Shown piece by piece: positions 46,715 through 59,640 of a stretch of DNA of 64,000 bases. The stretch comes from Larix kaempferi (lineage: Eukaryota; Streptophyta; Pinopsida; Pinales; Pinaceae), in NCBI GenBank assembly GCA_027924585.1, contig BSBM01000753.1, positions 20,169,501-20,233,500 of the forward strand. The letters run 5' to 3'. Every line of letters begins with the position of its first letter. The first letter of the stretch is position 1. The position numbers were made by a program, and so were the translations under genes. Under the pieces are notes generated by a model. That model was not told where the DNA came from and ran no database searches. It saw nothing but the letters and a program-made list of their open reading frames with translations.

Positions 46715-49048
46715 AACTCTCCCTCTTGGAATAACACCGTCCTTGGTGTTGTCACCTTTTGCACTATTTCACTCATGCATCTTGTTTTCCTGCATTTCTA
46801 TCACATGCAACCCAATTCTCCTGCCAATATATATTAACAACATAATATTATGGTAATAAAAATATCATAAAAACATGGTTTTTATACCTGCAATGCTTAT
46901 TCCCCGCATCGCTATGCTCCCTTTCTTGGAAAATTGCACTTACTTTGCAAGGTTACCAGTACCACTCCCACCTGGTTCACATGTTGTTTTCATAATATAA
47001 AACGTAAAATTTCGGAGCCACATGCTCCCATGCATAATCATTCACACATAAATACATCTGATAGTTTAGCTACAAGATAAATGATTAGCATTTGTTAATA
47101 CCATAAAACAATTCTTTCGACAAAACTTTGTGACCATCAAACTCTTTTGTACTTCAACAATCATGAAGAGTTGCGTACAAAAACCTTTATGTATTTCTGC
47201 AATCATGGGGACTTGCCATACATATCTTGCTCATGTACTTCAACAATCATGTAGACTTGCGTACATAACACTCTTTTGTATTCCAACAATCATGTAGACT
47301 TGCATACAACAACACGAGTCCTTTGCCAAACTTGGCAAGAATACCATCTGCATACAACAAAAATATGACAGTCTTACTCTGCAAGTCATAACATAGCTTC
47401 CTCTCATTGAATCTCTCAGTCATCACCTGATGTACATGAGAAAATATTTCTACAGAAATATTGTAGAAGAGCTACTTGCTCAATTCGATGGATATAAAGT
47501 TTTCCTAGGTCTTTTGGGTCAGTATAACATTCAACGAGCTACCTACTCTGTTTCACTTCCATGGGGAACATGACCACAAGAAGGGTAAGTTGTCCCATAC
47601 CAACAAGCTAGTTACTGAGTTAATGATGCTATCAGCTCTACCTGAGCTCGGAGATAATTTTCCTTCCTCTCAAACCTTCTCGTTTAAGTCTAGGAAACAC
47701 CTCTTTATGACAACCATTTATTAATTCCTGTATGCCACAAAATAGCAACCAAAATTAGATTCGCTCATCATTTTCTTTGCATTTTGATGAGTACACATCA
47801 TCAATCATAAACCTCATCACTACTTGTGATAAAATAAAAAGGAAATCATTACTTACTTTTGAGCGATTCAAACCAACTTATCTGTATAAATGCTTTTATA
47901 ATCAATGTTCCTCTTTGATGAGGTCATTAAGATCACTTCCTGAAATGTTAGTATAAAGGAATATTTCCTTGCTTCAATTGCTGAATAATGGAACACATTA
48001 TTTCCATATTATTATACGCATGTTTGTTTGAATACTTTCTGTATCTTCATCACTTCATCCTGCTATAAACTCTTCAATATCCTGTTGATAATATGTTAGC
48101 ATCATAGTTCAATCATTTCATCTAGATTCATTATGGTTATCAATAACATTTTATTTAGACTATGGACTCCATACTCTTGGATCCACAAAAGAGAATAAAC
48201 AAGTCAACGTTTATTTCTGCAACTAGCATGCTATCAAAACTTTAAGAAATAAAATATACATTCTATCATTAATACTTGAAAACCAAATTCTTTTATCTTA
48301 AGGAATGCACTTATTAATATGCAGCTATAACTTCCTACTCACTAATTTAAACAAGTATCATAATATTTGCAACAATTTCCGATATAGCTGTCATAACAAC
48401 TATGTCATATCCAGTACTACTTGAAATTTTTTTAAGTGACCTTGCCAAAAAAAAATAAACTTACTTATTAGGAATACTATAGTCTAACCTATGGATAATG
48501 CACTTAGTGAAACTTACAAGAAGACATCAATCATTATAATGCGGATTTACTTGATGAAATTTTGTTTAAAACACTAATCATGAATTTTCTCTAACCAAGG
48601 TAATAGCACGTTTTCGTCAAAGTTTTTCATCTCTTTATATGGTCTGAGTGCTGACCAATGACATAGAATTATAAATTAACAATCCAACATAAATATTATA
48701 ATTCTTTTACTATCTTTAACGAAGTCAATAAAATACAAAAATCATTATCACATGTACTGAATTCAATTCGACTAAACATCACATTACTCGATAATGCTAT
48801 TCAACCATATGAGTACCTACACCTTTTGTCTAGCAAGGCAACTTATGACAAGGATAACATAACTCATTTCCAATGTTGAAAATACTTATCTTTACTCCCT
48901 TTGGAGAACTTGATGTTCAACTTGGATGACATTAACCCTCGTCCATCCCCATTCATGTGTCCAAAACAAACAAAACAACTTGATTAGTTAAACTTCATAC
49001 ATATTTATTTCATGTTGAGCCCATTAGGCCCGAGTGTTTAAACCTAAC
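46715..49048 (-). mobile_element. Non-coding core of LARD
   Basis: Bounded by a pyrimidine tract AACTCTCCCTCTTGG on plus (a purine tract on minus) at 46715-46729 and by the primer site at 49049. No open frame over 60 codons and no gag, protease, RT or integrase motif. About 47145-47310 carries four loose repeats of CTTCAACAATCATG.AGACTTGCGTAC. Confidence 0.8.
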
Positions 49049-49060
49049 GCTCTGATACCA
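49049..49060 (-). other. Primer-binding site of LARD
   Basis: GCTCTGATACCA on plus, a perfect TGGTATCAGAGC on minus, two bases from the LTR start. Initiator tRNA-Met type. Confidence 0.9.
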
Positions 49061-51954
49061 CTTGTAACATCCCGATAATTTCAATTTTTTTTTTTAAATC
49101 AGCATTAATGATTAATAATTGTAAACGTGGAAATAATAAATGCTTATAAAGACAACATTAATTAACAAAGTCGTTCATGCAAAAAAAATTAATTATTGAG
49201 ACTCTTAGCTAAAGGCAATTTAATGGTTGCGGCACGTCATACTTTTGTTAAGATGTCGACGACAAAACTAAGCACATGCATAATAAAATAAGAACATGCC
49301 AAGTCTTTCTTTTACACCAAAAGAATACTAAGTCAACCATGGAGTATGTCGCGAGGTGTAATAATAACTTTAGTCTATGTTATAATGGCTAATCTATTTT
49401 ACATCAACCACAAAATGTATACCAACATGTTCTCTTGACACATACCCTTACATAGATCATTACCCAATGCAAACTGATCTAAGGTCATGTTCCAAACCTA
49501 GTCAACCTAAGACTTTACACATTTATTTCAACACACAAAAATCTCATTCATTAATTGATGCATTCACAATCACATGCTTTCCTATTAAATGTAACGTCTA
49601 ATCTATGTTCTCACATTAATGACTTAAAATGGTGAAACTCTAAGCATGTGTATGACACTAAACTTCCCTAGGGTTAGTATCATATTGAAATCTCTTTTCA
49701 CATAAAGGTAGCCTCTTTCCTTTAGCCTTCTACCAATCAACCTCATATGCATACATGAGTAAGTAAACATGATAGACAGTACTGTCAACATACATTCATC
49801 GATTACAAGTAAGACATAATCAGAAAAGCCAACATATATGTCAATCCGTAAGATAACTTTACAAATATTTCTTACCACCTTAGCAAAGCGGAGGAATGGT
49901 CATTCTGGTTGTCGTCTTGTTCTTGTATTCGTCAATTATACTCACAACATACGTTAATACAATAAAACATACTATAGCAAATGTAAATATTATTTCATTA
50001 ATCAAGATACATCAAATTAATATCACAAACATAATCATGTAATAAGGGAAATAATGTGGGCAATGCAACGCTCCACCCAACCGTAGGCTCTTCGACGGCA
50101 TATACTCAGTCCGTCCGAAGGCCACCCCCGAGCTAGGCATGGTGATCCACAACGGGATAGGGAGTCTCTAAGTCTCTTCGCCCTAGAACCAATTGCGCAC
50201 AACTCTAGAGGTGAATGCAGTCCTCCTGCAATTCTAAAGGTAGTACTCCTACCTAGACACTTCTCGTGCCCGAACCTCGTGTGTAGTTGTAGTGTTGTTC
50301 TTAGCGGGCCCAAGTCGGTACTCCTGACTTGGCCTTGTATGCCCCACAGCATAAGCATGTGTTACCCGATTGTCATTCATGGCAGGCCTACCATAAGTAA
50401 CATAACAAGTGCATTCAACAAGCCACCCAAGCCTTCGACATACACTCAAGAATTCAATCATACAACCGAAAGGCATCATAAACACATACGGAATGCAAGG
50501 AATACAATCGACATGCAATGATGCATTCGACATGCTACTACTAGATGTCCTGCATCATAAATAGGTGTATGTACATAAGATATGTCGTCGCCATGCAATA
50601 AAGCATTCAACAATCCATCTAAGCACAATGTAATGCAACTATCCCAAAATGCACATCAAGCCTAAGGGGTGCATTCAACATGCGACCTAAAAACATAATG
50701 TAACACCAATAAGCATGAACATGTGTAAGTAATGTATCTGGTTTTCTTTGACATGTTTCCTACACACTTGACAAGCAATCTGACGACATCACATCATATG
50801 TAGTTGACATGAACATGTAAATAAGCCTTATCTAGTGCATTCGACATGTCACTAATGGACGTCAAGAGCTACAAGCATCATATATTATGTACTTAATCAA
50901 TGCCTACAACTTTCACCATGAATTATGAAAGCATTGCAACATTCGAATAGATTTTATTTTATTTTATTTTTTTTTCTCTCGAACACATATATCCTTCGCT
51001 TAAGAATTTATAATGCATGCAACATTCCATTAAGAGTTATGAATACAACTCAAATTCATTTGAATCTATGAATGCATACTACATTCATTTAAAATGCATA
51101 CCTTCGAACCAAAGCCATTTAGATGTATGAATTTAACCATTTGATGCAATATAAGTATAACATAGTCATTTGATACCAACTATTTATAAATATAAAGCAC
51201 CTCATTTTATATCTAATACAATCATTGTATAAACATACACTTTTATATAACCATTTTATAAAATGTATATAAAGCTTAACTCCTTTATGCAATCCATGTA
51301 TATATATATATAGCCTATTCTTTTTCAAAATATATATATATATAGATATATATATAAAAAGAATGGCCATGGTTTAAATATAACCATGCTCTGGTTATAA
51401 AACCATTGTTAACCTTCTGAGTCTATACAACATATATAGCATAACCACTTTCTACCATATCAACAAAACGATAACCAAAGCTTTCCAACTTATCTCAAGC
51501 TATGAAAGCATATGGCATTTATGTAATAAGGATGATTGCATACCAATGTAATTGTCATTGACATAAATGCTTTTCTAATGGCAATTAAAGAATTACGTGT
51601 ATGAGCACTTCTACTAAGAGGCAGAGTCCCAACTCTGCGTTGATGCCAAGGTAAGTAATATACTCAACAGGTAGCTATATGCAACTAAGCTTCACAAGCA
51701 GCAATGAATAAAATATCCAACCGATTACACCACAAACCAAGGCATCAACAAAATCAAATAGAAAGTATGCATCTCGGCAGACATAGTAACCACAAACCAA
51801 GGGTTTCTACGTAGAGTGTAAATAAGCCAACATATCCATAACCAGATAAAAGTGCGGCCATGATTTCCTTCAGCAACCAAAAATGCAAACCAATAACTCG
51901 AAACTCAGAGTAGAAAAGCTCTTCCAGCCAAGCTCCAAAGCATAAAACACTTGT

Positions 51955-52310
51955 AATGATTCAAAACTGAGATACAAAGTCTGCAAGTAAATCTCTAAGC
52001 AAGCGTTAAAGCTAGAAACGTTTTTGATGATTCAAAACTGAGATATAGAGTCTGCAAGTAAATCTCCAGGCAAGCATTAAAGCTAAAAACTTTTTTGATG
52101 ATTCAAAACTGAGATACAGAGTCTGCAAGTAAATCTCGAGGCATGCATTAAAGCTTAAAAAGTTTTTGATAATTCAAAACTGAGATACGGAGTTTGCAAG
52201 TAAATCTCCACGAAAGCATTAAAGCTAAAAACGTTTTTGATGATTCAAAACTGAGATACAGAGTCTGCAAGTAAATCTCCATGCAAGCATTAAAGCTAAA
52301 AACGTTTTTT
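51955..52310. repeat. 72-bp tandem repeat, five copies, in right LARD LTR
   Basis: Same unit as at 44550-44840 with one more copy. The unit therefore existed before insertion and changed number afterwards in one LTR. Confidence 0.85.
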
Positions 52311-52543
52311 TTTTTCCAAACAATGGCGTACATACTGAGATTCCAAAGCTCGGCTTCCAGCCACATTCAGAATAAAAACGTTTTTACAAACACCATTAGA
52401 TGCATGCAGAACTTTCCCCCCAAAAAAAATCTCTGCGTGAAGACCAGAGGATGAAGGAGCCGCCTCTCCCCCCAAAACTAGGCCAAAAAAATATATATAT
52501 ATATAACCTGCGTGAATGCCAAAGGAAACTCTTTTTTCCCATA

Positions 52544-52548
<5 letters not shown>

Positions 52549-52612
<64 letters not shown>
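52549..52612. repeat. (TA)n microsatellite
   Basis: About 32 uninterrupted TA dinucleotides. The matching place in the left LTR (about 45083-45093) has only a short TA run. Confidence 0.95.
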
Positions 52613-52617
<5 letters not shown>

Positions 52618-53394
52618 CATATATACCATTATATATATACGTCTCCACTTTTCCATATATAAGAACATAATAAAATACAAGAACATAATAAAATAATATA
52701 ATATTAAAATATACCATAATTTCATTTTTCTAAAAAAACATAAAATCTTCAATTAATTAAATAATGCTATTATCCTTTTTTTTTTATAGCATTTAACATC
52801 CAATAACAATGTAATCATTAAATCACCAAATATAACATTAAAACATTAAAGTATTTCACCAATCTATATAAATATATTAGCCAACATATATATATATATA
52901 TAAGATCTATGCATTTATAAAAGCATAGTCATAACAATCAGATATACACCTTCCTATAAAAGTGAAATCATAACATATAATTGCATAAACATATACTAAA
53001 TATATGTTATCAATGTAATGCAATTTTTTAATTAAAACCATGTACACACTCATTAATAATGTTTGGCATTAGGTTCATACTTATGGCTTTATAATTATAT
53101 AGATAAATATAAGCTTTTTCTTACTTAAATATAGACAAGTATAAGCATACCAATAACCATGTCAAACACAAAATTAACTTAACTCGAAAACAAGAGCTAT
53201 ACCAAGCCAAAGACTACGATGACAGATACGACTTAAGGCTTAGTTACTCTCCCCCTTGTGGTTCACCATGCCCTTTTTCACTCTTGGTTGCATTGCAGGA
53301 AAAATAGTTTAGGCTCTAATTAGTGTTGTCATGTAGATAGACAAAAATTAAATAATTTAAAAGCTTTTACCAGAGATGGAGACATGACAACTAG

Positions 53395-54526
53395 TCCCTT
53401 TGAGATAATGTTGTTCAAGAAGTTCTCTATTATATTTTATAGCTCGGAAGGTCTTCTACATAGGATTGGTGTCTAGGCATGTAGAAAGGACCTAAGTGAC
53501 TTTCCTAGACATTGATTTTAGTGTTATAAATTTAATGTGAATTTTTATTATTTGGTGAGTGAAAATGATTTTAAATTCATTAAGTGCAATTTGTCTTATT
53601 CATTGATTTTGAAGATGAAGAGATAAAGTCATTCGGAAGATTAATAAACAAAGTAACTTGGAAGATGAAGTGACAAAGTCATTCTTTCATTTAATAAAAA
53701 GAGGATTCTATGAGAGTTTAGACGCATTCGTGAGAGAGAGTTTTGGAGAGGAAAAAAGAGAAAATGAGAAAAAAGTTTATAGCAAGGAGGAAGGGCGCTA
53801 ATCTCAAGAAAGAGTGTGGGCACGAATTCCAAGGAAAACCAAAAACATTTATTATAGAAGAAAGGAGGTCATATTGGGCACAAGTTTCAAGGTTGTCATA
53901 CAATTGGAAGGTACAGCATATTTGGAACGATTTTCAAGGTAGCAAGGAGTTGTTACATGCAAAAAATACAGTTTGTACCATTTCTTGGGCACTGAAATCA
54001 AGGAGTTCGTACAAGACGTACTATTGACGTGGCACGATTTTCGAGGTATGCTACAGAAATTGTAGACCGTACGGGTGCATTTAATGTTGAGTTGTATTGT
54101 TGTAAATTTCCAGTTTCTCTGTGGGATGATTGTTAATATATTCTCTCTTATTGGCTAGTTTTCCCTTTGGGGTATTTCCAGGGGCATTACGAGAAAATTA
54201 CTATGTCAAAGGTTTGTGATGAATCTGCATTTACTATTTATGATTCCGCTGTGCATTTTCATTTCATTAGATTCAATGTATTTACATTCATAAATTACAG
54301 ATTTGGAATGTGTTAGATTTCTATGTAAATAAAATTGAGTTTAATAATTTATTGGAAGTCTAAATAGTTTCTAAATTTGACGAAATTTCAAGAGTCCCTC
54401 GAAAAGAAAAAGAGTTGTCAAGGGGGATTCCCATCTGGTTATCCAAATGTTGAGTAGAATCCAGAATGTCTCACCAATTCACAAAATCTCTAAATATTGG
54501 TGGTTATAGGCAAGCATAGAATAGAT
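53395..54526 (+). other. Stretch without clear gene; LTR-like segment
   Basis: The 53743-54027 frame (MERKKEKMRKKFIARRKGAN) is basic and family-less. About 54130-54260 contains CTAGTTTTCCCTTTGGGGTA, AAATTACTATGTCAAAGG and ATGATTCCGCTGT, words that recur in diverged form at about 56380-56490. This resembles the R/U5 part of plant copia LTRs on the plus strand. Confidence 0.4.
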
Positions 54527-54782
54527 TGTTGGTATTCTAGCTTGAATTCTAGCCCTTATTTTGTTAAAAGCTAATCATAGTTTGTTAGTTAACCTAATTG
54601 TTAAATACAGTTACATGATAGTTATGGTCTTTTTGTAATATATATGTACATCTATGTGCATATGTAAGATAGCTCAATTTTCTCATTAATGTGAATCCTT
54701 TCTTGCCATTGTTTGTCTCAATGTTTATCTTTATCTTCTTCACATATTTTTATGATGTGTTGTTGAACAGTGGTATCAAAGC
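54527..54782 (+). mobile_element. Short LTR with primer-binding site, plus strand
   Basis: TGTTGGTATTCTAGC...GTTGTTGAACA spans 54527-54769 (243 bp, TGTT/AACA termini), followed after one base by TGGTATCAAAGC at 54771-54782, the initiator tRNA-Met type site with one change. A downstream partner LTR was not found by eye before 57 kb, so this is a 5' end of a small copia or TRIM-like element, truncated or with a lost partner. Confidence 0.65.
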
Positions 54783-57485
54783 ACATGAAAAGCCATGAGG
54801 CCAAGAGAGTAGAAATATCATAGTGGTTAAAGTTTGAAATGTTGATCCTGAGGAGCTATTGGATTGTGATGCATGCCTGCAATCAATAATGAGAAAGATA
54901 GCATGGAGGTTCCATATAATCAACAAATAAGAATATGAGGATGGCCATGAGCATGTGAAGAAGAATGTTGCCCAACGATTCCTGCATGGAGTCCACTTTT
55001 GAGAGGAATGAAGGAGATGTCATTTTAGGGTGTTGATTAAATTTTAAAGGTGTTGGAGAAAGCTGCCTAATATAATATAAGGAAATTATGTGGAGAAAGC
55101 CATGGAACCTCAGGAGTAAGGATTTTACATATATCTTTTTAATTGGTTAAAGTTAGAGAATTGTTTATTTGATTAGAATAAAAAAAGATATGAGATTTAG
55201 CATTTATTGATGAAATTCTTGTGCGCCCGAGTAATGGTAAATTTTTGTAGTGAGTAAAAACATTTTTAACTTTTGGAGAAAGGTAGATAATTCAAAAAAA
55301 AAAACTTTTGTTTGATAGGGTTTTAAATAAAATTATAAGCTTGCAGAATGGTAAAAAAAATAAAAGTTGGAAGGGTAAATTTATAAAGAAGATTCCAAAA
55401 AATATTGTAAAAGGGTTTTATATATAAAGAGAATTACAGCTACCCCTAAAAAAAGGATTGATTCTGTGAAGATTGAAATTTGAAGCCATGAAGATTCACT
55501 TACACGTTTTTCATGAAGAAAAGTTGTGAAAGGGAAGTGGATCCCTCGTTACGATTGTCCTAAGAATGATAAATTCATAATTTGTGAGGAGAAATTCCGG
55601 TGAAGGGAGAGTACAAGATTCAAATATATGATGTTTAAACCTGAAGTGATGAACGTTTACCTAGAAGAAATATCATGTGCAAAATTTAATATTTGGAATT
55701 TATAAAGAGGAGTTATAAGGCACTAATATAGTTCTTATTTATATTAAGTCTTTGTAAAGGAGGGTGGTTAAATATTTACAAATTTTTTTATAAGGGGAAC
55801 TTTTGAGTCATAAGATATCTTTTCAGTTTTTGAGTTACAAGGAGTCATTCTATAATAAGGGGGTTTCTAGTGGTCTTTTGACTTGTTTTTTTAAACAAAC
55901 CTAAGAATTCTCACTTTCTCAAATGCCATAGAAGCATAAGCAACTTGAAAGTGATCAAGTAGAAGAAATAAAGTTATACTTGTTTACATTTTTAGAGAAC
56001 ATATAAAGTTGTTTCGCTGCTGGGATAGTTTATGGTCAATTTGAAACCATGCAACTTAGTCGAAGTCTTCATCTTGTGCTAGATTTTGTTTCAGAGAGAT
56101 TTTAAGCCATTTGTAGCTAACCTTGTTGAATTTTCTACTCTCTTAATTTGCTTGACACATTGTTGATTGTCAAGTAGGGGTATTTTTTCAGGCACTAACA
56201 AGGCAAAAGTTTGGGCACAAATCTCAAGGCAGAAGTTTGGTCTATTTTTTTATTGTCTTTGGCACATTCTTCGAGGTGGACTGTAGGCACTTTTTGTGAG
56301 ATAAGTACAGTGATTTTATGCTGAAAAGTACTATTGTAAGTTCTATGTATTATTCCTCCTAAGCTCATAATAAATTATTTATTGTGACTAGTTTTACCTT
56401 TTGGGTTTTTCAAGGGGATTGGCTTGAATATCTTGTGTCAAATGTGATGTGTGAATGATTTCTACTATTAATTTATTTCCGCTGTTATATTTCAGATTCC
56501 TTAGTCAGTTGTGTTTCTGCTCATAAAGTAGAGTTGAATGTGTTTGGGTTTAATGCATTAGTGTTGAAGCTTTATTGGAAGTTGAAATCAGTGTGTAGGC
56601 TAAGTGTTTGATGAAAGTCCCAGCTAAGTTTGCTAGGTGAAATTTTAATAGTGTTTAGTCCCAAGATTTATAGAGTCAAATTTAGTGCATTATATCTAGA
56701 CATATGGCTAGTAAGGTTTTATGGAGAAGTCTGGTTAATGTATTTAAATAAACTATAGAATAATTGAATAGCATTAAAGTGTTGTATTCCTATGCTTTGG
56801 GTTTTGACAAAAGTTAACCATAAACATCCTCATATTACATTTGGTGAAGGAATACTCTTTAAAAATAAAGTAGAAAGATGAATGTTAAAACTTTACATTC
56901 ATTAACTGAGTTCCATCTCTAAACTATTTAGACAAATAATATCTACAAGGAGTGATTCTCCAATGTATGATGTGAAGATAGTATATGATGTGAGGATAGT
57001 AAATAGTGAAATTTAGCTGTTTAATTTCCCAAATCCATTGCCAATAAAAAAAAGCACATGCCTATAAAAAAACCAGAATTAAAATAGCAACAAAGAAAGC
57101 TGCTTAGTAAAGGTTATAACCACTCTAAAAATGTTCGTCAACAATTAGAGTATAAATAATAAGAAAAATGTTCTTCAACAATCAGAGTATAAATAATAAG
57201 AAAGCGTTCTTAGTAGAAATAATAAAAAAGAAAACTGAGTTCCACAATCACAGTAGAAATAATAACAAAGAAAACTGAGTGCTCAAACATATAACTATGA
57301 CGTTTTTAAGAAGATAACCCACTTGTCTAGTCAAACGGTTTAATAAATCTGTGACAGGTAAAATACTTTGCTTTGTGAAACAATTTCATAGAGACATCTG
57401 TGAGTTTGCTCTCTACTAATTTACTAACCACTAGCAAGTGTTTATTTAGATAGATTATTTTTTAAATAAAGGTGATCACGAGTTA
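54783..57485. other. Possible decayed internal region; no gene recognised
   Basis: Follows the primer site of the short LTR but keeps no gag or pol text. Words shared with 54130-54260 occur at about 56380-56490 (CTAGTTTTACCTTTTGGGTT, TTGTGTCAAATG, TTTCCGCTGTT). 57150-57280 has three loose repeats of CAGAGTATAAATAATAAGAA / CAGTAGAAATAATAA. Confidence 0.4.
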
Positions 57486-57715
57486 GTTTGATAAACCTGA
57501 TAAATAATAACTATTACCAACTGAATTCTAATAAATTTTATTTCTTTAATTTAAAAAAAAAAACTCTCAACCCAATTTAATATATATATATAATTCAATA
57601 GTTTGATAAACCTGATAAATAATAACTATTACCAACTAAATTCTAATAAATTTTATTTCTTTAATTTAAAAAAAAAAACTCTCAACCAAATTTAACATAT
57701 ATATATAATTCAACA
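57486..57715. repeat. 115-bp tandem duplication
   Basis: GTTTGATAAACCTGATAAAT through TATATATATATAATTCAA(T/C)A is repeated at 57486-57600 and 57601-57715 with few differences, so it is recent. Confidence 0.9.
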
Positions 57716-57716
57716 G

Positions 57717-58172
57717 TCCACCTAGGTAAGTGGCTAAACTACAACCGGGAGTAGAGCTCTCTTTATGCCACATGATCTCACTGGAGGTAGCCTCAGCCAT
57801 GACTTCTACGGAATATAGGTATAAGGAAGGTTATATTAGGTTGAAACAACTGTTACAACCTAGAGTATGTGGTAAAACTGCTTCTACTTGGGTAAAGTAG
57901 CTCGTCTTCTTCAGACTTTAGGCAAGAGAAGCTAAGAGGCATCCGGCAAGAATGGAAACTTGCTTCCTTACAGATCACCAGCTGATTATTTCAGATGGCC
58001 AGATGGCCAGGTTTCTAGCCATGGTTCCCTTATTGAGTGCACAACTAGAGAGCTGATGAGTCGGCTTTATGAAGGTTGCCAAAGATGAAACTAATCAGTA
58101 AACTTCCATTGCTCTACTCAGGATCGGGTAGACCAAGGCAAGAGAAAAAGTGAGTTTTCCTGTTGAGAAATA
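57717..58172. mobile_element. Insertion-like 456-bp segment flanked by 20-bp direct repeats
   Basis: ATATATATATAATTCAACAG ends at 57716 and again at 58193. The segment between is GC-richer than its surroundings, begins TCCACCTAGGTAAGTGGC and ends near CCTGTTGAGAAA, with a short CAACAG/CTGTTG inverted match. No protein frame and no known family recognised. A low-complexity flank could make the direct repeat coincidental. Confidence 0.35.
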
Positions 58173-58193
58173 TATATATATATAATTCAACAG

Positions 58194-58639
58194 TTATTAT
58201 TCCAACTTAAATAATTTTATTAACCTTATTGGCCTTTGAATAAACTATTCAAAGATATCGATTCCTATACTTCATGCCACAACAAAGACTTAAAAAATCT
58301 AATTCATGAACATAAAGAATACGTAGAATCAGCCTGCAGTTACGAATTTCTTCTAACAAAATTCAAAGGTTAGTCTTTAATGGAAAAGCTTGCGGCATTC
58401 ACATAAATATATAAATACGGACTAATTTAATATAAGTATTTATGTTCCTCTATAATATTTTATCTATTAGCAATTTACCATTGATGTTCTAGGGTTATAT
58501 GTATCATGGACGTGATGACGATGTCAAGAGATACATTCAACGCAAAGAATGGGGAGAACAAGCGACGCATTTCAATTTATTGAATCATCGAAATGCCATC
58601 AAAACTATCGTTTACCATATTTCTTTGTCGCTCAAGAAA
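58194..58639. other. AT-rich flank
   Basis: No feature recognised. The plus-strand frame at 58499-58876 runs antisense to the hydrolase pseudogene and has no family. Confidence 0.4.
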
Positions 58640-59640
58640 ACCATGAATGCTATAAAAGTATATTCAATATTAATGAGAATATTGCAGAGTTTTTCGGCCC
58701 GTAAAAAGATGGGAGAATGGTCGCTGGCGTCCATTTTGAGTACCTTCCCTCTATGGAGTATTCCTGGTGCTCTGGAGAGAATAATCTGTAAATTCATTAA
58801 CATGTTAATTTCCAAACTTCTCTTCCTATGGCTTGGAATTAAACTCAACCGACACTCGAAATGGCGTTGGAAATAGAAGATATTGTGCTACAAATCTATG
58901 GAAGAAACAAACCCTTTCTGAGTATCAAGGAAAAGGAGCTTATATCTAAGTGATGCACCGTAGACATATCCCACATCTTATTCACACACATTACACAGCC
59001 CTTACTTGGAATCCAATATAATCCAATAGAGAGAAATTGAAGGCTTAAATATATAATCAGGGATACCATTGTAGAGAAAGGACTTTACTGTCATTGTCAA
59101 GAACCAACAAAGAATATGGACTTTACAATATGCTTTCATATTCTGTACAACTGCAACTCCACTTTCCACCAGCCTGGGATGTCCACACATCATATAAAAT
59201 GATACTGCAATAGAATTCGATTCATAATTCAATTCTATTGTTAATATATGAGTGTCAGGTTTAAAAGAAAGAAAAGTCTGATTCACACCTTTGGATTGGC
59301 ATTGTTTCAACTTTCGAGGGGTAAATGAAGCTATGAATCTACACAAAGTTCAGACAATTACCTCATCATTGCTTTCCTGCAACTTAGAAAGCTAAAAGTA
59401 AAGCTAAGAGAGGCTGCTGAAGTGTTGGGATTCCATTAGTCGTAGATTTAACGTGAATAGAAACAAAGAGTTGCATGACAGAAAGGGCAACTGTTAAGAT
59501 GGTGCTGCAATGTAGGCATTGCAGCTCCATCTTAACAGTCGTCCATGGTGTGATGCTGCTCCTTGTTTCTACCAATGCTGCTCCAACTTCTTCTCTCAGA
59601 ATTAGATTCACCTTTCTTTATATAGACACATCATATAGCT
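58640..59640 (-). pseudogene. Hydrolase pseudogene copy B (exon 2 lost)
   Basis: Matches the intact gene at 36019-38022 in pieces. The exon 5 region lies at about 58680-58900 (GGGAGAATGGTCGCTGGCGT, TGGAGTATTCCTGGT.CTCTGG). The exon 4 region lies at about 59020-59180 (YNGIPDYIFKPSIS, VESGVAV on minus). The start of exon 3 is joined to other text at about 59285-59345. Exon 1 begins at 59530 (MELQCLHCSTILTVALSVMQ, then LFVSIHVK). Exon 2, with HGLGHGAW, and the Ser-containing exon part are missing, so no enzyme can be made. TATATAGACACATC upstream may be the old TATA region. Confidence 0.75.
59491..59538. repeat. 48-bp inverted repeat over the start of pseudogene copy B
   Basis: Arms 59491-59512 and 59517-59538 are 22 nt each with one mismatch and a 4-nt loop (TAGG). 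Each arm equals the sequence around the hydrolase ATG (CTGTTAAGATGG.GCTGCAA). The ancestral start region was therefore inverted and duplicated head to head. Confidence 0.9.

Larger units (their letters stand above)
41704..53389 (-). mobile_element. LARD-like non-autonomous LTR retrotransposon, complete
   Basis: An 11.7-kb element bounded by ACTAG target duplications. LTRs are 41704-46714 and 49063-53389; both run TGTAACATCCCGATAATT...GA(T/C)A ending TGACA on plus. On minus the element starts TGTCA(T/C)GTCTCCATCTC and ends ATCGGGATGTTACA. The primer site lies next to the right LTR, a purine tract next to the left, so orientation is minus. The 2.35-kb core has no gag or pol. Huge LTRs plus a non-coding core define large retrotransposon derivatives, which must be moved by proteins of an autonomous gypsy relative. 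Confidence 0.85.
49063..53389 (-). repeat. 5' LTR of LARD (4.3 kb)
   Basis: Collinear with the left LTR but without the LINE. Contains five 72-bp units (near 51962, 52034, 52106, 52178, 52250) and a pure TA run at 52549-52612. Ends TGGAGACATGACA at 53389, followed by ACTAG. Frames at 52400-52752 are only the TA run read in three phases. Confidence 0.9.

Noticed and set aside
52400-52752. Frames rich in Tyr-Ile repeats
   Set aside because: They are the TA microsatellite read in different phases.
58499-58876. 125-codon plus-strand frame
   Set aside because: It lies antisense across the exon 5 remnant of hydrolase pseudogene copy B and has no recognisable domain.
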